Source of the DNA: Aliamphritea ceti
Lineage (GTDB): Bacteria; Pseudomonadota; Gammaproteobacteria; Pseudomonadales; Balneatricaceae
Direction: 5' to 3'
Length of the DNA: 64,000 nt
Assembly (NCBI RefSeq): GCF_024347215.1
Contig: NZ_AP025282.1
Location: forward strand, 1,302,001-1,366,000
Shown: one piece after another, positions 16,398-25,429 of the stretch
How positions within the stretch are numbered: the stretch's first letter is position 1
How the letters are laid out: every line of letters begins with the position of its first letter
Program-made: the position numbers and the translations under genes
The notes under the pieces: generated by a model
Database searches by the model: none
Told to the model about the DNA's origin: nothing
Seen by the model: the letters and a program-made list of their open reading frames with translations, nothing else

Positions 16398-17972
16398 TTA
16401 TTCTGGCGAGGCTTCCCGGCGCGCCAGTAGGCTGTTTTTACCGCTGGTACGTAGCTTTATCCAACCTATCAAATCAGTCCACATCCGGGATATCTCGTCT
16501 TTTTTCGGCATAATTCCAGCGTGTTTAAGCTCTATGGTCATTACCGGAATGCTTTTTACAAACCAGCCGTAATTTCCCAGAGAGCCTGGGTAAGTGCCTA
16601 GTTGTTTCAGGTACAGAGGTCCCAGTTTGCGGGGCGGCTGAATGCTCCCGTCGAAATCGAGAATGCCGTGTGGTGCATGTACAGAAACAATTACATCCGG
16701 TTTTAGTTCATCGATTAGCTTGTGAATAGCCTGTGATTCCGGCTCACTTAGCGGCTTGGTGCCAGGGTAGTAGCGGGGACGTTTCTTTGCATAAGTCTGC
16801 CAGTGCTGTAACGGATTAACTGCCGCTTCTGATGGTATAAAGTTTCTGTTTAAGTCGACATTGTTAGCGTTTACCCGGCTGGCGCGCTTTTTTAACAGGC
16901 CATCAGGGTTCGCTAAAGGTAAAAAGTGCCAGTCATAGGCGCCGCTATGGTTTTCATCAAGTGTTTTTAACCACTTAAACGTGACGCTGATGCTGGAGTA
17001 CTCATCACCATGGATTCCGCCGATAAAGAGAATTTTAACGGGTGTTTTAGTATCTGGAGATGCCGGATAGTGTTTTTCCAGAATAAGCTCGCCTTTGTTG
17101 GAATAAAAGCGGGGCGGTAAAAACTCCAGATTAAGGCAGTCTTCGACGGAAATGCTGCTGAGTTTTTTGCCTATCTTATTACAAATATCTGTGACATCAG
17201 TATGCGGTGTATAGTTGTCCTGACTTGGTTGGTAGCGCTCGGGTAACGGATTAGCTGTCGATGTGATCTGGTCATTTGATATGCTGGATTTTGTCGCTTG
17301 TTCAAGAGTTTGGCTGTTTAAGCTGTCAGCATTCTTTAATGGTTTGCTCGGGTCAGACTGGGGTGAAGATATGTCAGTTGTTTGTAGTGGCTCGGATAAG
17401 TTTTCCTGCACCGGCGCGCTGATCATAGATGGCAGAATCGGAGCTGAGTGTTGGTTGTTTATCTGGGTGTTTTCAGTTGTTTGACTGAGGAGTTTTCTTG
17501 CATCACCTTGCAAAATATCTTTGTCTACCGGTTGGGCTGTGTGATTACGTTTAATCGCTTTAGCTAATGCTTGTTGGGTAGGAGCGGGTTTTTTTTCGGC
17601 AATAAGTGCTGTAGAAATAGTTGTTTCAGTCTTTGTCTTAGGTGCAGCTGATTTTAGAGGGGCTGCGGGCGCTATTCCCCTGGTGTTATCAATGATGAGT
17701 TCTTCATCGAGGTTTGAAAGCAGTTTTTTTACACTGTCTTTAAGTTCTGCCTTTGCAGGTTGTGGCTGCTGTTTATCACTTATTGCCCGATCAAGACTGT
17801 TGGCGGGTAAAAATAAGGCCGGTAAAGATAAATTCTCTTCAGTAAATACGGCCTCTGCTTTGCTAACCTGAATATTTATTAAAAGGCAGCTGATAAGCGC
17901 GGCGCTCAGTGCGGATTTTCGCTGTAAATTACGACGAAACAGAGCTGAAAATGAAGATAGAGTCAAAACCAT
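16398..17972 (-). CDS. M14-family zinc carboxypeptidase, MpaA-like, with long N-terminal extension
   Basis: 524 residues. Residues 1-40 (FRRNLQRKSALSAALISCLL) look like a signal peptide ending near SKAEA. Residues about 45-255 are Ser/Thr/Pro/Gln-rich and probably disordered. The C-terminal M14 domain has zinc ligands H321 and E324 (GGIHGDE) and H432 (VSVHAPHG), the NPDG and VDLNRNF substrate stretches, and catalytic E481 (VMTIELKHAG). MpaA-type enzymes cleave the gamma-D-Glu-meso-DAP bond of murein peptides; E. coli MpaA is shorter and cytoplasmic. Here export is predicted, so the substrate may be periplasmic murein peptide. mltF lies upstream on the same strand, supporting a wall-recycling role. 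Confidence 0.82.
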   Translation of the reverse strand: MVLTLSSFSALFRRNLQRKSALSAALISCLLINIQVSKAEAVFTEENLSLPALFLPANSLDRAISDKQQPQPAKAELKDSVKKLLSNLDEELIIDNTRGIAPAAPLKSAAPKTKTETTISTALIAEKKPAPTQQALAKAIKRNHTAQPVDKDILQGDARKLLSQTTENTQINNQHSAPILPSMISAPVQENLSEPLQTTDISSPQSDPSKPLKNADSLNSQTLEQATKSSISNDQITSTANPLPERYQPSQDNYTPHTDVTDICNKIGKKLSSISVEDCLNLEFLPPRFYSNKGELILEKHYPASPDTKTPVKILFIGGIHGDEYSSISVTFKWLKTLDENHSGAYDWHFLPLANPDGLLKKRASRVNANNVDLNRNFIPSEAAVNPLQHWQTYAKKRPRYYPGTKPLSEPESQAIHKLIDELKPDVIVSVHAPHGILDFDGSIQPPRKLGPLYLKQLGTYPGSLGNYGWFVKSIPVMTIELKHAGIMPKKDEISRMWTDLIGWIKLRTSGKNSLLARREASPE

Positions 17973-18026
17973 GAGTGCAAAAGAAGTCGTTTAAGGTTGA
18001 GAAAGCTGAATGAAAACAGTGAGACA

Positions 18027-18064
18027 GCGATTAAAATGCAAAAAATCGATCACATTTTAATCGC
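18027..18064. repeat. Perfect 12-bp inverted repeat between mltF and the M14 peptidase gene
   Basis: GCGATTAAAATG (18027-18038) pairs exactly with CATTTTAATCGC (18053-18064) across a 14-nt loop. It is AT-rich and lacks a T-run on either strand, so it is not a standard terminator. It sits just after the mltF stop and upstream of the peptidase start, so it could be an operator, a weak terminator or an mRNA stability element. Confidence 0.7.
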
Positions 18065-18087
18065 CTTTGGGGGTTATGTGGAGTCTT

Positions 18088-19659
18088 TTATTCGCTTTTA
18101 TGCAGCTCGATTGCGGGTTTAGCTATGGGTAAAACCTGTGCTTCGATATCATTTTTCACTGTTTTATCAGTTTCGGTGATATCCAGATTCGGATCATTGT
18201 CTTCCGGATTGGCAGGAATGACGATTTCACCTTCGTTTTCTGCCGGGGATGGTTCGGGCTTACTGGCTTCAATTTCAGCGAGCTGCTGTTGCCAGAGAAT
18301 CAGGTCGTAATACTGGCGAATATTTTTAACGTAGATAACTGGCTCATAGCCCCGTGCAAAGCCTCGTTTAACAGTTTTGTAGTATTTGGGTTGGGTGAGT
18401 AACGGTAAAAATTCTTTAACGTCTTCCCAGAGGTCTGGATTTTTTCCAGCCCGGCTGGTGAGAATACGTGCATCCTCGAGGTGGCCATAGCCCACATTGT
18501 ATGATGCAAGAGCAAACCATAGACGGTTTTCTCCCTGTATTCTGTCAGGAATTTTCTTCATCACCCGGGTCAGATATTCAGCGCCACCCAGTACGCTCTG
18601 GATCGGATCAGTTCTGTCTTCAACGCCAACTTCTTTGGCTGCTGCGTTAGTTAGCATCATGATGCCTTTTACGCCAGTAGGAGAGACTGCTTTGGGATTC
18701 CAGTGAGACTCCTGATATGCAATCGCGGCGAGTAATAGCCAGTCGATGTCAGTTTCTTGTTCGGCCATGTAGAAATATTGTTCAAGCTTACAGAATCGGT
18801 TATTCAGATCGCGCTTGAAGGTCTCTATGTCCACATATGTCAGAGTGTTTTCGCGGTTAAAATACTTTTCCTGTAACTGACTAACCAGTTGCTTGGTTTC
18901 GGGTTTAGAAAAGAAGTTTTGTAAGGCGTTAAGCAGGCTCTGGTCGTCCTGTTTGGCCGTCATCCAGGCAATTGGCTCAGACTTTCCCATAGAAAATGCT
19001 TTCTTTAGGCCGGGGAAAAAAGATTTTTGTGCATCAAACACCAAATCATCTGAAATGGTGTAGAGATATTTTTTGTTATAAACCCCATCGAGCAGTTCTG
19101 TAATGCTACCTGTGCTGTTTTCCTGCCAGGTTAGATCAGGAAATTCGGCTTGCAGGTTATGCATTATTTCAGAATGACTGCTGTCGGCCAGCACTTCAAT
19201 TGATTTACCTTTCAGGTCTTTAAGGGAAATTGGTTTTTTTTGTCCCTGAGTTACCCGATAAATAAGTGTTGGTGTGCTATAGGCATATGGCTGGGCAAAA
19301 TTGAATTCGGCTTCTCTGGATTCGGTAATGGTCAGGCCTGCCGCTGCGATGTGGGCTTTATGCTCTTTAATTACAGGAAATATGTCACCGAAGCTGTCGG
19401 GAATAACAAGTTCTATTTCGACACCTATTTCGTCGGCAAAGGCTTTTGCCAGGTCGTATTCAAAGCCGGCAGGCTTGCCATCTTTATCAGAAATATATGT
19501 CGTAGGGGTATTACGTGTGACAATTTTTAAGATGCCGGTTTTCTGAATGGCTTCTAGTTGATTGTCTGTGGTGAGGTTGGCAAGGAACAGCCAGCCGATG
19601 ATAGTTAGCAGGCTGCCTATGAATAACACTTCTCTGAGGAAAAAAATTCGCGTTCGCAT
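18088..19659 (-). CDS. mltF: Membrane-bound lytic murein transglycosylase F
   Basis: 523 residues from the ATG at 19659. An in-frame start 25 codons earlier would put a charged stretch before the membrane segment (EVLFIGSLLTIIGWLFLANL). A family 3 solute-binding-like domain (about 40-265; LKIVTRNTPTTY, GFEYDLAKAFADEIGVE) is followed by a SLT domain whose catalytic Glu is in AIAYQESHWNP, with GVKGIMMLT after it. MltF cleaves glycan strands at the outer membrane; the first domain is regulatory in characterised homologues. The C-terminal 60 residues are acidic and Pro-rich. The gene is divergent from purL, a conserved arrangement. Confidence 0.94.
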   Translation of the reverse strand: MRTRIFFLREVLFIGSLLTIIGWLFLANLTTDNQLEAIQKTGILKIVTRNTPTTYISDKDGKPAGFEYDLAKAFADEIGVEIELVIPDSFGDIFPVIKEHKAHIAAAGLTITESREAEFNFAQPYAYSTPTLIYRVTQGQKKPISLKDLKGKSIEVLADSSHSEIMHNLQAEFPDLTWQENSTGSITELLDGVYNKKYLYTISDDLVFDAQKSFFPGLKKAFSMGKSEPIAWMTAKQDDQSLLNALQNFFSKPETKQLVSQLQEKYFNRENTLTYVDIETFKRDLNNRFCKLEQYFYMAEQETDIDWLLLAAIAYQESHWNPKAVSPTGVKGIMMLTNAAAKEVGVEDRTDPIQSVLGGAEYLTRVMKKIPDRIQGENRLWFALASYNVGYGHLEDARILTSRAGKNPDLWEDVKEFLPLLTQPKYYKTVKRGFARGYEPVIYVKNIRQYYDLILWQQQLAEIEASKPEPSPAENEGEIVIPANPEDNDPNLDITETDKTVKNDIEAQVLPIAKPAIELHKSE

Positions 19660-19773
19660 AATAATAATGGCCCTTATTGATGGCGCCGGTGAGGCGATTT
19701 CAGTAAAATGCGGCCTTAGTTTTCTCCTAATCATCCATACCTGTTAGGCACACTCAAGAGGCTCGATACTAAC

Positions 19774-22700
19774 ATGCTAGTACTGCGTGGAGCGCCTGCT
19801 CTTTCTGCTTTTCGTCACGATAAGCTGCTGTCCGTCCTGCAATCCCAAATTAGCCAGGTAACGGCGATTTACGGTGAGTTCATGCATTTCGCTGATCTTC
19901 ATCAAGACTTGTCTGCACAAGAGCAAACAATTTTGGAGCGAATTCTGCGCTACGGCCCTAAAGCTAAAGTGGAAGAGCCTTCAGGTCAATTGGTTTTAGC
20001 TGTGCCACGCCCTGGCACAATCTCTCCGTGGTCCAGTAAAGCAACGGATATTGCGAAAAACTGTGGTTTGGCAGCTATTAAACGTCTTGAACGTGGCGTT
20101 GCTTATTATGTCCAGTCTGAGCAGCCATTAACGGCTGAACAACTGGCAGCAGTAGAAGCTGTGTTGCATGACCGCATGGTGGAAGCTGTATTGGCTGATG
20201 TATCTACTGCTGATGCACTGTTCCGTAATGAAGAGCCGGCGCCGTTGACTGTTGTCGATATTCTTGGCGGTGGGCGTGAAGCTTTGGCAAGTGCGAATAC
20301 TGAGCTTGGTCTGGCATTGGCTGAAGATGAAATAGATTATCTGGTTGCCAGTTTTATTGAGCTGAAGCGTAACCCGAATGATGTTGAGCTGATGATGTTT
20401 GCACAGGCAAACTCTGAGCATTGCCGACATAAAATCTTTAATGCTTCCTGGGATATTGATGGGGAAGCGCAGGATAAATCGCTGTTTGCGATGATTCGTA
20501 ACACTAATGAAGTAGGTGGCGAGAATATTCTCTCTGCTTATTCAGACAACGCAGCTGTTATGGTTGGTAGTAAGGCGGGACGTTTCTTCCCGAACCCTGA
20601 AACTAAGCAGTACGAAGCTAATCAGGAAGATATTCATATCCTGATGAAAGTTGAAACGCATAACCATCCAACGGCTATCGCACCACATGCGGGGGCTGCG
20701 ACTGGTTCCGGTGGTGAAATCCGTGATGAAGGTGCGACGGGTAAAGGTTCTAAGCCAAAAGCAGGCCTGACTGGTTTTACTGTATCTGATCTGAAAATTC
20801 CTGGCTTTGTACAGCCTTGGGAATCTGATTACGGCAAGCCAGAGCGGATTGTTAGCGCATTGGATATTATGCTGGAAGGTCCAATTGGTGGTGCTGCGTT
20901 TAACAATGAATTTGGTCGTCCTGCGCTGAATGGCTACTTTCGTACTTTTGAACAAAAAGTAAACGGAGCTGCTGGCGAAGAAATGCGCGGTTACCACAAG
21001 CCAATTATGATTGCTGGTGGTTACGGTAACATTCGTGGCGAACATGTTGATAAAGGTGAAATCCCAGTCGGTGCGAAACTGATTTGTCTGGGTGGACCTG
21101 CAATGCAGATCGGCCTGGGTGGTGGTGCTGCTTCTTCAATGTCTTCTGGCAGTTCTTCAGAAGATCTGGATTTTGCATCGGTACAGCGTGATAACCCTGA
21201 GTTAGAGCGCCGTTGTCAGGAAGTTATCGATCAGTGCTGGCAGTTGGGTGATGTTAACCCTATAGCATTTATTCATGACGTAGGTGCTGGTGGGCTGTCG
21301 AATGCTTTCCCTGAATTGGTAAAAGATGGCGGCCGTGGCGGTGATTTTGAACTGCGTAACGTTAATAACGATGAGCCAGGAATGTCTCCTCTGGCTATCT
21401 GGTGTAACGAAGCACAGGAACGCTATGTAATGGCGGTTGAGCCGCAGGATATGGCGCGTTTCGAGGCTATTTGTGCCCGTGAACGTTGTCCTTATGCTGT
21501 TGTTGGTACTGCAATCGAAGAAAAACACCTGACTTTGGGTGATACTCACTTCGAAAATAAGCCTGTTGATTTGCCAATGTCAGTATTGTTTGGCAAGGCA
21601 CCTAAGATGCATCGTAGTGTTGAGCGTGTTGAGTACAGCGTACCTGCTTTTGATAGTGCAACTATTAATCTGGAAGATGCGGCAGAGCGTGTAATGAAGT
21701 TGCCAGCCGTAGCTTCTAAGTCTTTCCTTATTACCATCGGTGACCGCTCTATTACCGGTCAGGTGGTTCGCGATCAGATGGTTGGTCCATGGCAGGTTCC
21801 TGTCGCCGATTGCGCCGTGACGACTTCTGCTTTTGATACCTATGCCGGTGAAGCTATGGCAATGGGTGAGCGTACTCCGCTCGCTCTGGTTGATTCTCCG
21901 GCTTCCGGACGTATGGCTGTCGGTGAGACTGTTACTAACCTGGCGGCTGCACAAATTGAAGATATCATCGATATTAAATTGTCAGCTAACTGGATGTGTG
22001 CTGCCGGTCATCCGGGTGAAGATGAAAAGCTCTATGATACGGTTCGCGCTGTAGGTATGGAGTTGTGTCCTGAGCTGGGTATCACTATTCCTGTGGGCAA
22101 GGACTCAATGTCCATGCGTACGGTTTGGGAAGACGAAGGGGAAGCTAAGTCTATGACTGCGCCGACCTCTCTGATCATTACCGGTTTTGCTGCTGTCACT
22201 GATGTACGTAACACGCTGACGCCACAGCTGAAAACGGATCAGGGTGAAACTGACCTGATTCTGCTGGATCTGGGTAATGGTCAAAACCGTTTAGGTTTGT
22301 CTGCGCTGGCGCAGGTTTATAACGAAGTAGGTCAGGACGTACCGGATGTTGACGATGCTCAGCAGCTGGTTGCTTTCTTCAGCGCTATTCAGGAGCTGAA
22401 CAAGCAGGGACTGTTGCTGGCATATCATGACCGTTCTGATGGTGGCTTATTTACGACTGTTGCTGAAATGGCATTTGCTGGCCGTACCGGCGTTGATATT
22501 AATCTGGATCTGCTGGCGGCTGACAGCTCAGAATTTGCAGCGGCTTTGTTTGCTGAAGAACTGGGTGCGGTTGTTCAGGTTAAGCGTGATGATTTACAAA
22601 CAGTTTTGACTGAACTGAACGCTGCTGGTTTGGGTGATTGTGCCAAGGTTATCGGTTCTCTGAATCCGGATGGAATGTTGCAGTTTAGCTTTGACGATGA

Positions 22701-23676
22701 AGCGGTTTATTCTGCTTCCCGTATTCAGTTACAGCGCTGGTGGGCAGAAACGTCTTATCAAATGCAGTCACTGCGTGATAATTCTGAGTGTGCGCAGCAA
22801 GAATATGATGTGTTGCTTGATGCTGAAGATCCAGGTTTGAATGCCAAGCTTAGCTTTGATCAGAACGAAGATGTTGCAGCTGCTGTGAATGCGTCTGCAG
22901 AACGTCCACGCGTTGCTATTGTGCGTGAGCAGGGTGTAAACGGTCATATTGAAATGGCTGCTGCTTTTGACCGGGCAGGTTTTGCGTCTGTGGATGTTCA
23001 CATGAGTGATATTCTTGAAGGTCGTGTGACTCTGGCAGACTTTAAAGGTCTGGTGGCATGTGGTGGATTCTCTTACGGTGACGTTTTGGGTGCCGGCGAA
23101 GGCTGGGCTAAGTCGATCCTGTTTAACAGCCGTGCCCGTGAAGAATTCAAGAACTTTTTCGAACGTGCAGATACTTTCACATTGGGTATCTGTAACGGGT
23201 GTCAGATGTTATCTAATCTGCATGAGTTGATTCCGGGTACTGAGCACTGGCCGCATTTCGTGCGTAACATGTCTGAGCAGTTTGAAGCCCGTGTTGCGAT
23301 GGTTGAGGTTCAGGAAACTGCGTCTATTTTCCTTAAGGGAATGGAGGGCTCGAAAATGCCGATCGCCATTGCACATGGTGAAGGCCGTGCAGAGTTTGCT
23401 GATCAGGCTCACTTTGAAAACCTGAACGGTTCAGATGCAGTTGCTCTGCGCTATGTGGATAACTACGGTCAGATAACTGAACAGTATCCGGCGAACCCTA
23501 ACGGTTCTCCTGCTGGAATCAGTGGTGTTACCAGTCAGGATGGTCGGGTTACCATCATGATGCCTCACCCTGAGCGTGTATTCCGTAGCGTGACAAATAG
23601 CTGGGCGCCGGATGAGTGGCAGGAAGATGGTGCATGGTTGCGGATGTTCCGTAACGCCCGTGTCTGGGTTGGCTAA
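19774..23676 (+). CDS. purL: Phosphoribosylformylglycinamidine synthase (large, fused type)
   Basis: 1300 residues, the length of the single-chain enzyme. The head LRGAPALSAFR is characteristic. FGAM-synthase halves follow (SEHCRHK, VETHNHPTA, HDVGAGGLSNAFPE), and the C-terminal class I amidotransferase has its nucleophile in LGICNGCQM and a His/Glu pair around MPHPERVF. It converts FGAR, glutamine and ATP to FGAM, the fourth step of purine synthesis. It stands alone between mltF and a strong terminator. Confidence 0.98.
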   Translation: MLVLRGAPALSAFRHDKLLSVLQSQISQVTAIYGEFMHFADLHQDLSAQEQTILERILRYGPKAKVEEPSGQLVLAVPRPGTISPWSSKATDIAKNCGLAAIKRLERGVAYYVQSEQPLTAEQLAAVEAVLHDRMVEAVLADVSTADALFRNEEPAPLTVVDILGGGREALASANTELGLALAEDEIDYLVASFIELKRNPNDVELMMFAQANSEHCRHKIFNASWDIDGEAQDKSLFAMIRNTNEVGGENILSAYSDNAAVMVGSKAGRFFPNPETKQYEANQEDIHILMKVETHNHPTAIAPHAGAATGSGGEIRDEGATGKGSKPKAGLTGFTVSDLKIPGFVQPWESDYGKPERIVSALDIMLEGPIGGAAFNNEFGRPALNGYFRTFEQKVNGAAGEEMRGYHKPIMIAGGYGNIRGEHVDKGEIPVGAKLICLGGPAMQIGLGGGAASSMSSGSSSEDLDFASVQRDNPELERRCQEVIDQCWQLGDVNPIAFIHDVGAGGLSNAFPELVKDGGRGGDFELRNVNNDEPGMSPLAIWCNEAQERYVMAVEPQDMARFEAICARERCPYAVVGTAIEEKHLTLGDTHFENKPVDLPMSVLFGKAPKMHRSVERVEYSVPAFDSATINLEDAAERVMKLPAVASKSFLITIGDRSITGQVVRDQMVGPWQVPVADCAVTTSAFDTYAGEAMAMGERTPLALVDSPASGRMAVGETVTNLAAAQIEDIIDIKLSANWMCAAGHPGEDEKLYDTVRAVGMELCPELGITIPVGKDSMSMRTVWEDEGEAKSMTAPTSLIITGFAAVTDVRNTLTPQLKTDQGETDLILLDLGNGQNRLGLSALAQVYNEVGQDVPDVDDAQQLVAFFSAIQELNKQGLLLAYHDRSDGGLFTTVAEMAFAGRTGVDINLDLLAADSSEFAAALFAEELGAVVQVKRDDLQTVLTELNAAGLGDCAKVIGSLNPDGMLQFSFDDEAVYSASRIQLQRWWAETSYQMQSLRDNSECAQQEYDVLLDAEDPGLNAKLSFDQNEDVAAAVNASAERPRVAIVREQGVNGHIEMAAAFDRAGFASVDVHMSDILEGRVTLADFKGLVACGGFSYGDVLGAGEGWAKSILFNSRAREEFKNFFERADTFTLGICNGCQMLSNLHELIPGTEHWPHFVRNMSEQFEARVAMVEVQETASIFLKGMEGSKMPIAIAHGEGRAEFADQAHFENLNGSDAVALRYVDNYGQITEQYPANPNGSPAGISGVTSQDGRVTIMMPHPERVFRSVTNSWAPDEWQEDGAWLRMFRNARVWVG

Positions 23677-23693
23677 GGCTTAGTCAGGATCAT

Positions 23694-23731
23694 AAAAAAG
23701 CCCCGTATCTTTGCAGATACGGGGCTTTTTT
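23694..23731 (+). terminator. Strong bidirectional terminator after purL
   Basis: 17-bp perfect stem whose core is GCCCCGTATCT/AGATACGGGGC with a TTGC loop, flanked by A and T runs, so it can stop transcription from both strands (purL and the convergent TPR gene). Confidence 0.95.
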
Positions 23732-23783
23732 TGTCTTTGTTTTTGGGAAGGAGTGAAGCCTGGTGGAATAAAGCGAGACAGTC

Positions 23784-25211
23784 TTAGAGGGTTTTCTCTG
23801 CACTGATTTTCCAGCTGCGGTTTTCGCGGGAGAAAATCAGCGATTTATAGATGTTATCCTGGAAGCTGTTGGAGGTGTAATCCTGCAGGAATACAACCCG
23901 TACACGTCCGTCCGGAAGAGCGCTCATCGTAATATCGGATACACCTACACGAATAAAGGTTGGCTTGCTTAAACGAATCTGGCGGGTGCTGCGCCATTTG
24001 CTATTGCTTGTTTTACTGTTAGGTCTGTAGCCACGGGTATAATGGTTTAGGTAATCCTGTATATTCTGATCAGACCATGCGCTTGCCCAGCCGTTCAGTG
24101 CCTGGTTAAGCTCTCGTTCCATCGCAGGACCGAGCTCGGTGTCACCGCGTGCCACGCTTTTTGTCAGTGCTGCAGTTGTTACAGTTGTCGCAGGTTCCGG
24201 GAGCGGGTTTTTCGGTGCTTCCAGTATTTCTGGCTGTGCTGCAGCACTTACAGTTGCTTCCGGAGTTTCGATAACCGGACGCGGAGCCGCATCTTCAGGA
24301 TGGCGCTCTTCAATTTCAAGAGGTTTATCTGTTGATAGCTGGGTTGGTTTATTTGGCGCTTTCTGCACGGATGCTACTGCCGGGGTTACCGATGCGAGTA
24401 GCGTTGGATCAACATTATTATTTGGAGAGAATATTTGTCCACCTATTGGGCGGGCGAGATAAACCTGATCCAATGTTGCCAGTTGTGGCGGGGTCACGCT
24501 TTGCTTACTGTCCAGATCCAATGCGCGGTTATATGCCTGATTTGCAAGGTTAGCATATATTGATTTCAGGTTCTGTTGCACCTGTGCATAACTTGGGTGG
24601 GTGTTAAATGCCTGCAGTAATGTGCTAACTGCTTTGTCATTATTACCACGTAGTGCATAGATAGTTGCCAGGTTGTTATAGGCTTCAGGTGCGTCTGGGT
24701 AGATGCCGATTAGCTTGTTGAATACATCTTCGGCGGCCTGGAGTTTATTACGTTTGATAAGAGCTGTGCCATACAGCAACCATGCATTGGCATCTTTTGG
24801 ATTATTGTTCAGATAATCGTTAATTTGATTAAATGCCTGGGTGTTATTTCCTGCATTCTGTAGATCAAGTACACGTTGCAATTCACTGGCGAGTAATTGT
24901 GAGTTGTACTCGATTTTGGTTTGCAATTCGGTGCTTTGGCTGGCGGCGGAGATTGCTGAATTTGCATTCGCATTTTTGCCGTCAGATTCATTATCCAGCC
25001 AGCGCTGAAGCTGATCCAGTTTGGCATTTATATCGGCGCTGTTAGTGTTGTTCTGTTCGCTGGCTTTAGAACAGTCGAAATCATTCTTGGCTCCGGCATT
25101 CATACAGAAGGTATCTGATTCCTGGGCCGCAAAGGCTGAGGATGCGCAAGTCATGCCAAGAGAAATTGCGAGTGTCAGTGGTTTCAGAAAAGTGCCAGAC
25201 TTCGTTGCCAT
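23784..25211 (-). CDS. Exported TPR protein with C-terminal Cds6-like domain
   Basis: 475 residues from the ATG at 25211, chosen because MATKSGTFLKPLTLAISLG followed by SSAFA gives a clean signal peptide; the frame continues upstream without such a signal. A short region with three cysteines follows, then a Gln/Asn-rich linker and TPR repeats (about 100-230; NNPKDANAWLLYGTALIKRN, YPDAPEAYNNLATIYALRGN). A Pro/Ala-rich linker leads to a C-terminal NTF2-like domain (about 360-475) with ALNGWASAWSDQNIQDYLNHY. That domain is found at the end of Cds6-type L,D-transpeptidases and relatives. No catalytic transpeptidase domain is present. A periplasmic scaffold role is inference. Confidence 0.7.
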   Translation of the reverse strand: MATKSGTFLKPLTLAISLGMTCASSAFAAQESDTFCMNAGAKNDFDCSKASEQNNTNSADINAKLDQLQRWLDNESDGKNANANSAISAASQSTELQTKIEYNSQLLASELQRVLDLQNAGNNTQAFNQINDYLNNNPKDANAWLLYGTALIKRNKLQAAEDVFNKLIGIYPDAPEAYNNLATIYALRGNNDKAVSTLLQAFNTHPSYAQVQQNLKSIYANLANQAYNRALDLDSKQSVTPPQLATLDQVYLARPIGGQIFSPNNNVDPTLLASVTPAVASVQKAPNKPTQLSTDKPLEIEERHPEDAAPRPVIETPEATVSAAAQPEILEAPKNPLPEPATTVTTAALTKSVARGDTELGPAMERELNQALNGWASAWSDQNIQDYLNHYTRGYRPNSKTSNSKWRSTRQIRLSKPTFIRVGVSDITMSALPDGRVRVVFLQDYTSNSFQDNIYKSLIFSRENRSWKISAEKTL

Positions 25212-25373
25212 AAGATATGATCCGAAAATTGCCGCAACAGCGAAATAGCTGCTGTCATTAATGTCCATGTACCCGGGTAAAAAATGGGTCAGACGATTAT
25301 AGCTTGATTCCGCACAGGGGTAAGCCCTGTGAGTCATCTCATTGTTAAAAATGTCACTTAAAACGGCTGTTTA

Positions 25374-25410
25374 TAAAAAAACGGCGCAGATCCCGAAAGA
25401 TGTGCGCCGC
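25374..25410 (-). terminator. Terminator after purD
   Basis: CGGCGCAGATC/GATGTGCGCCG stem (one mismatch), followed on the minus strand by seven T. It ends the dusB-fis-purHD unit before the TPR gene. Confidence 0.85.
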
Positions 25411-25429
25411 TTTTAAAGATCTGCAGGAG

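Noticed and set aside
20542..21045. 167-codon minus-strand frame opposite purL
   Set aside because: Antisense shadow of purL; Thr/Phe/Ser-rich composition and no family features.
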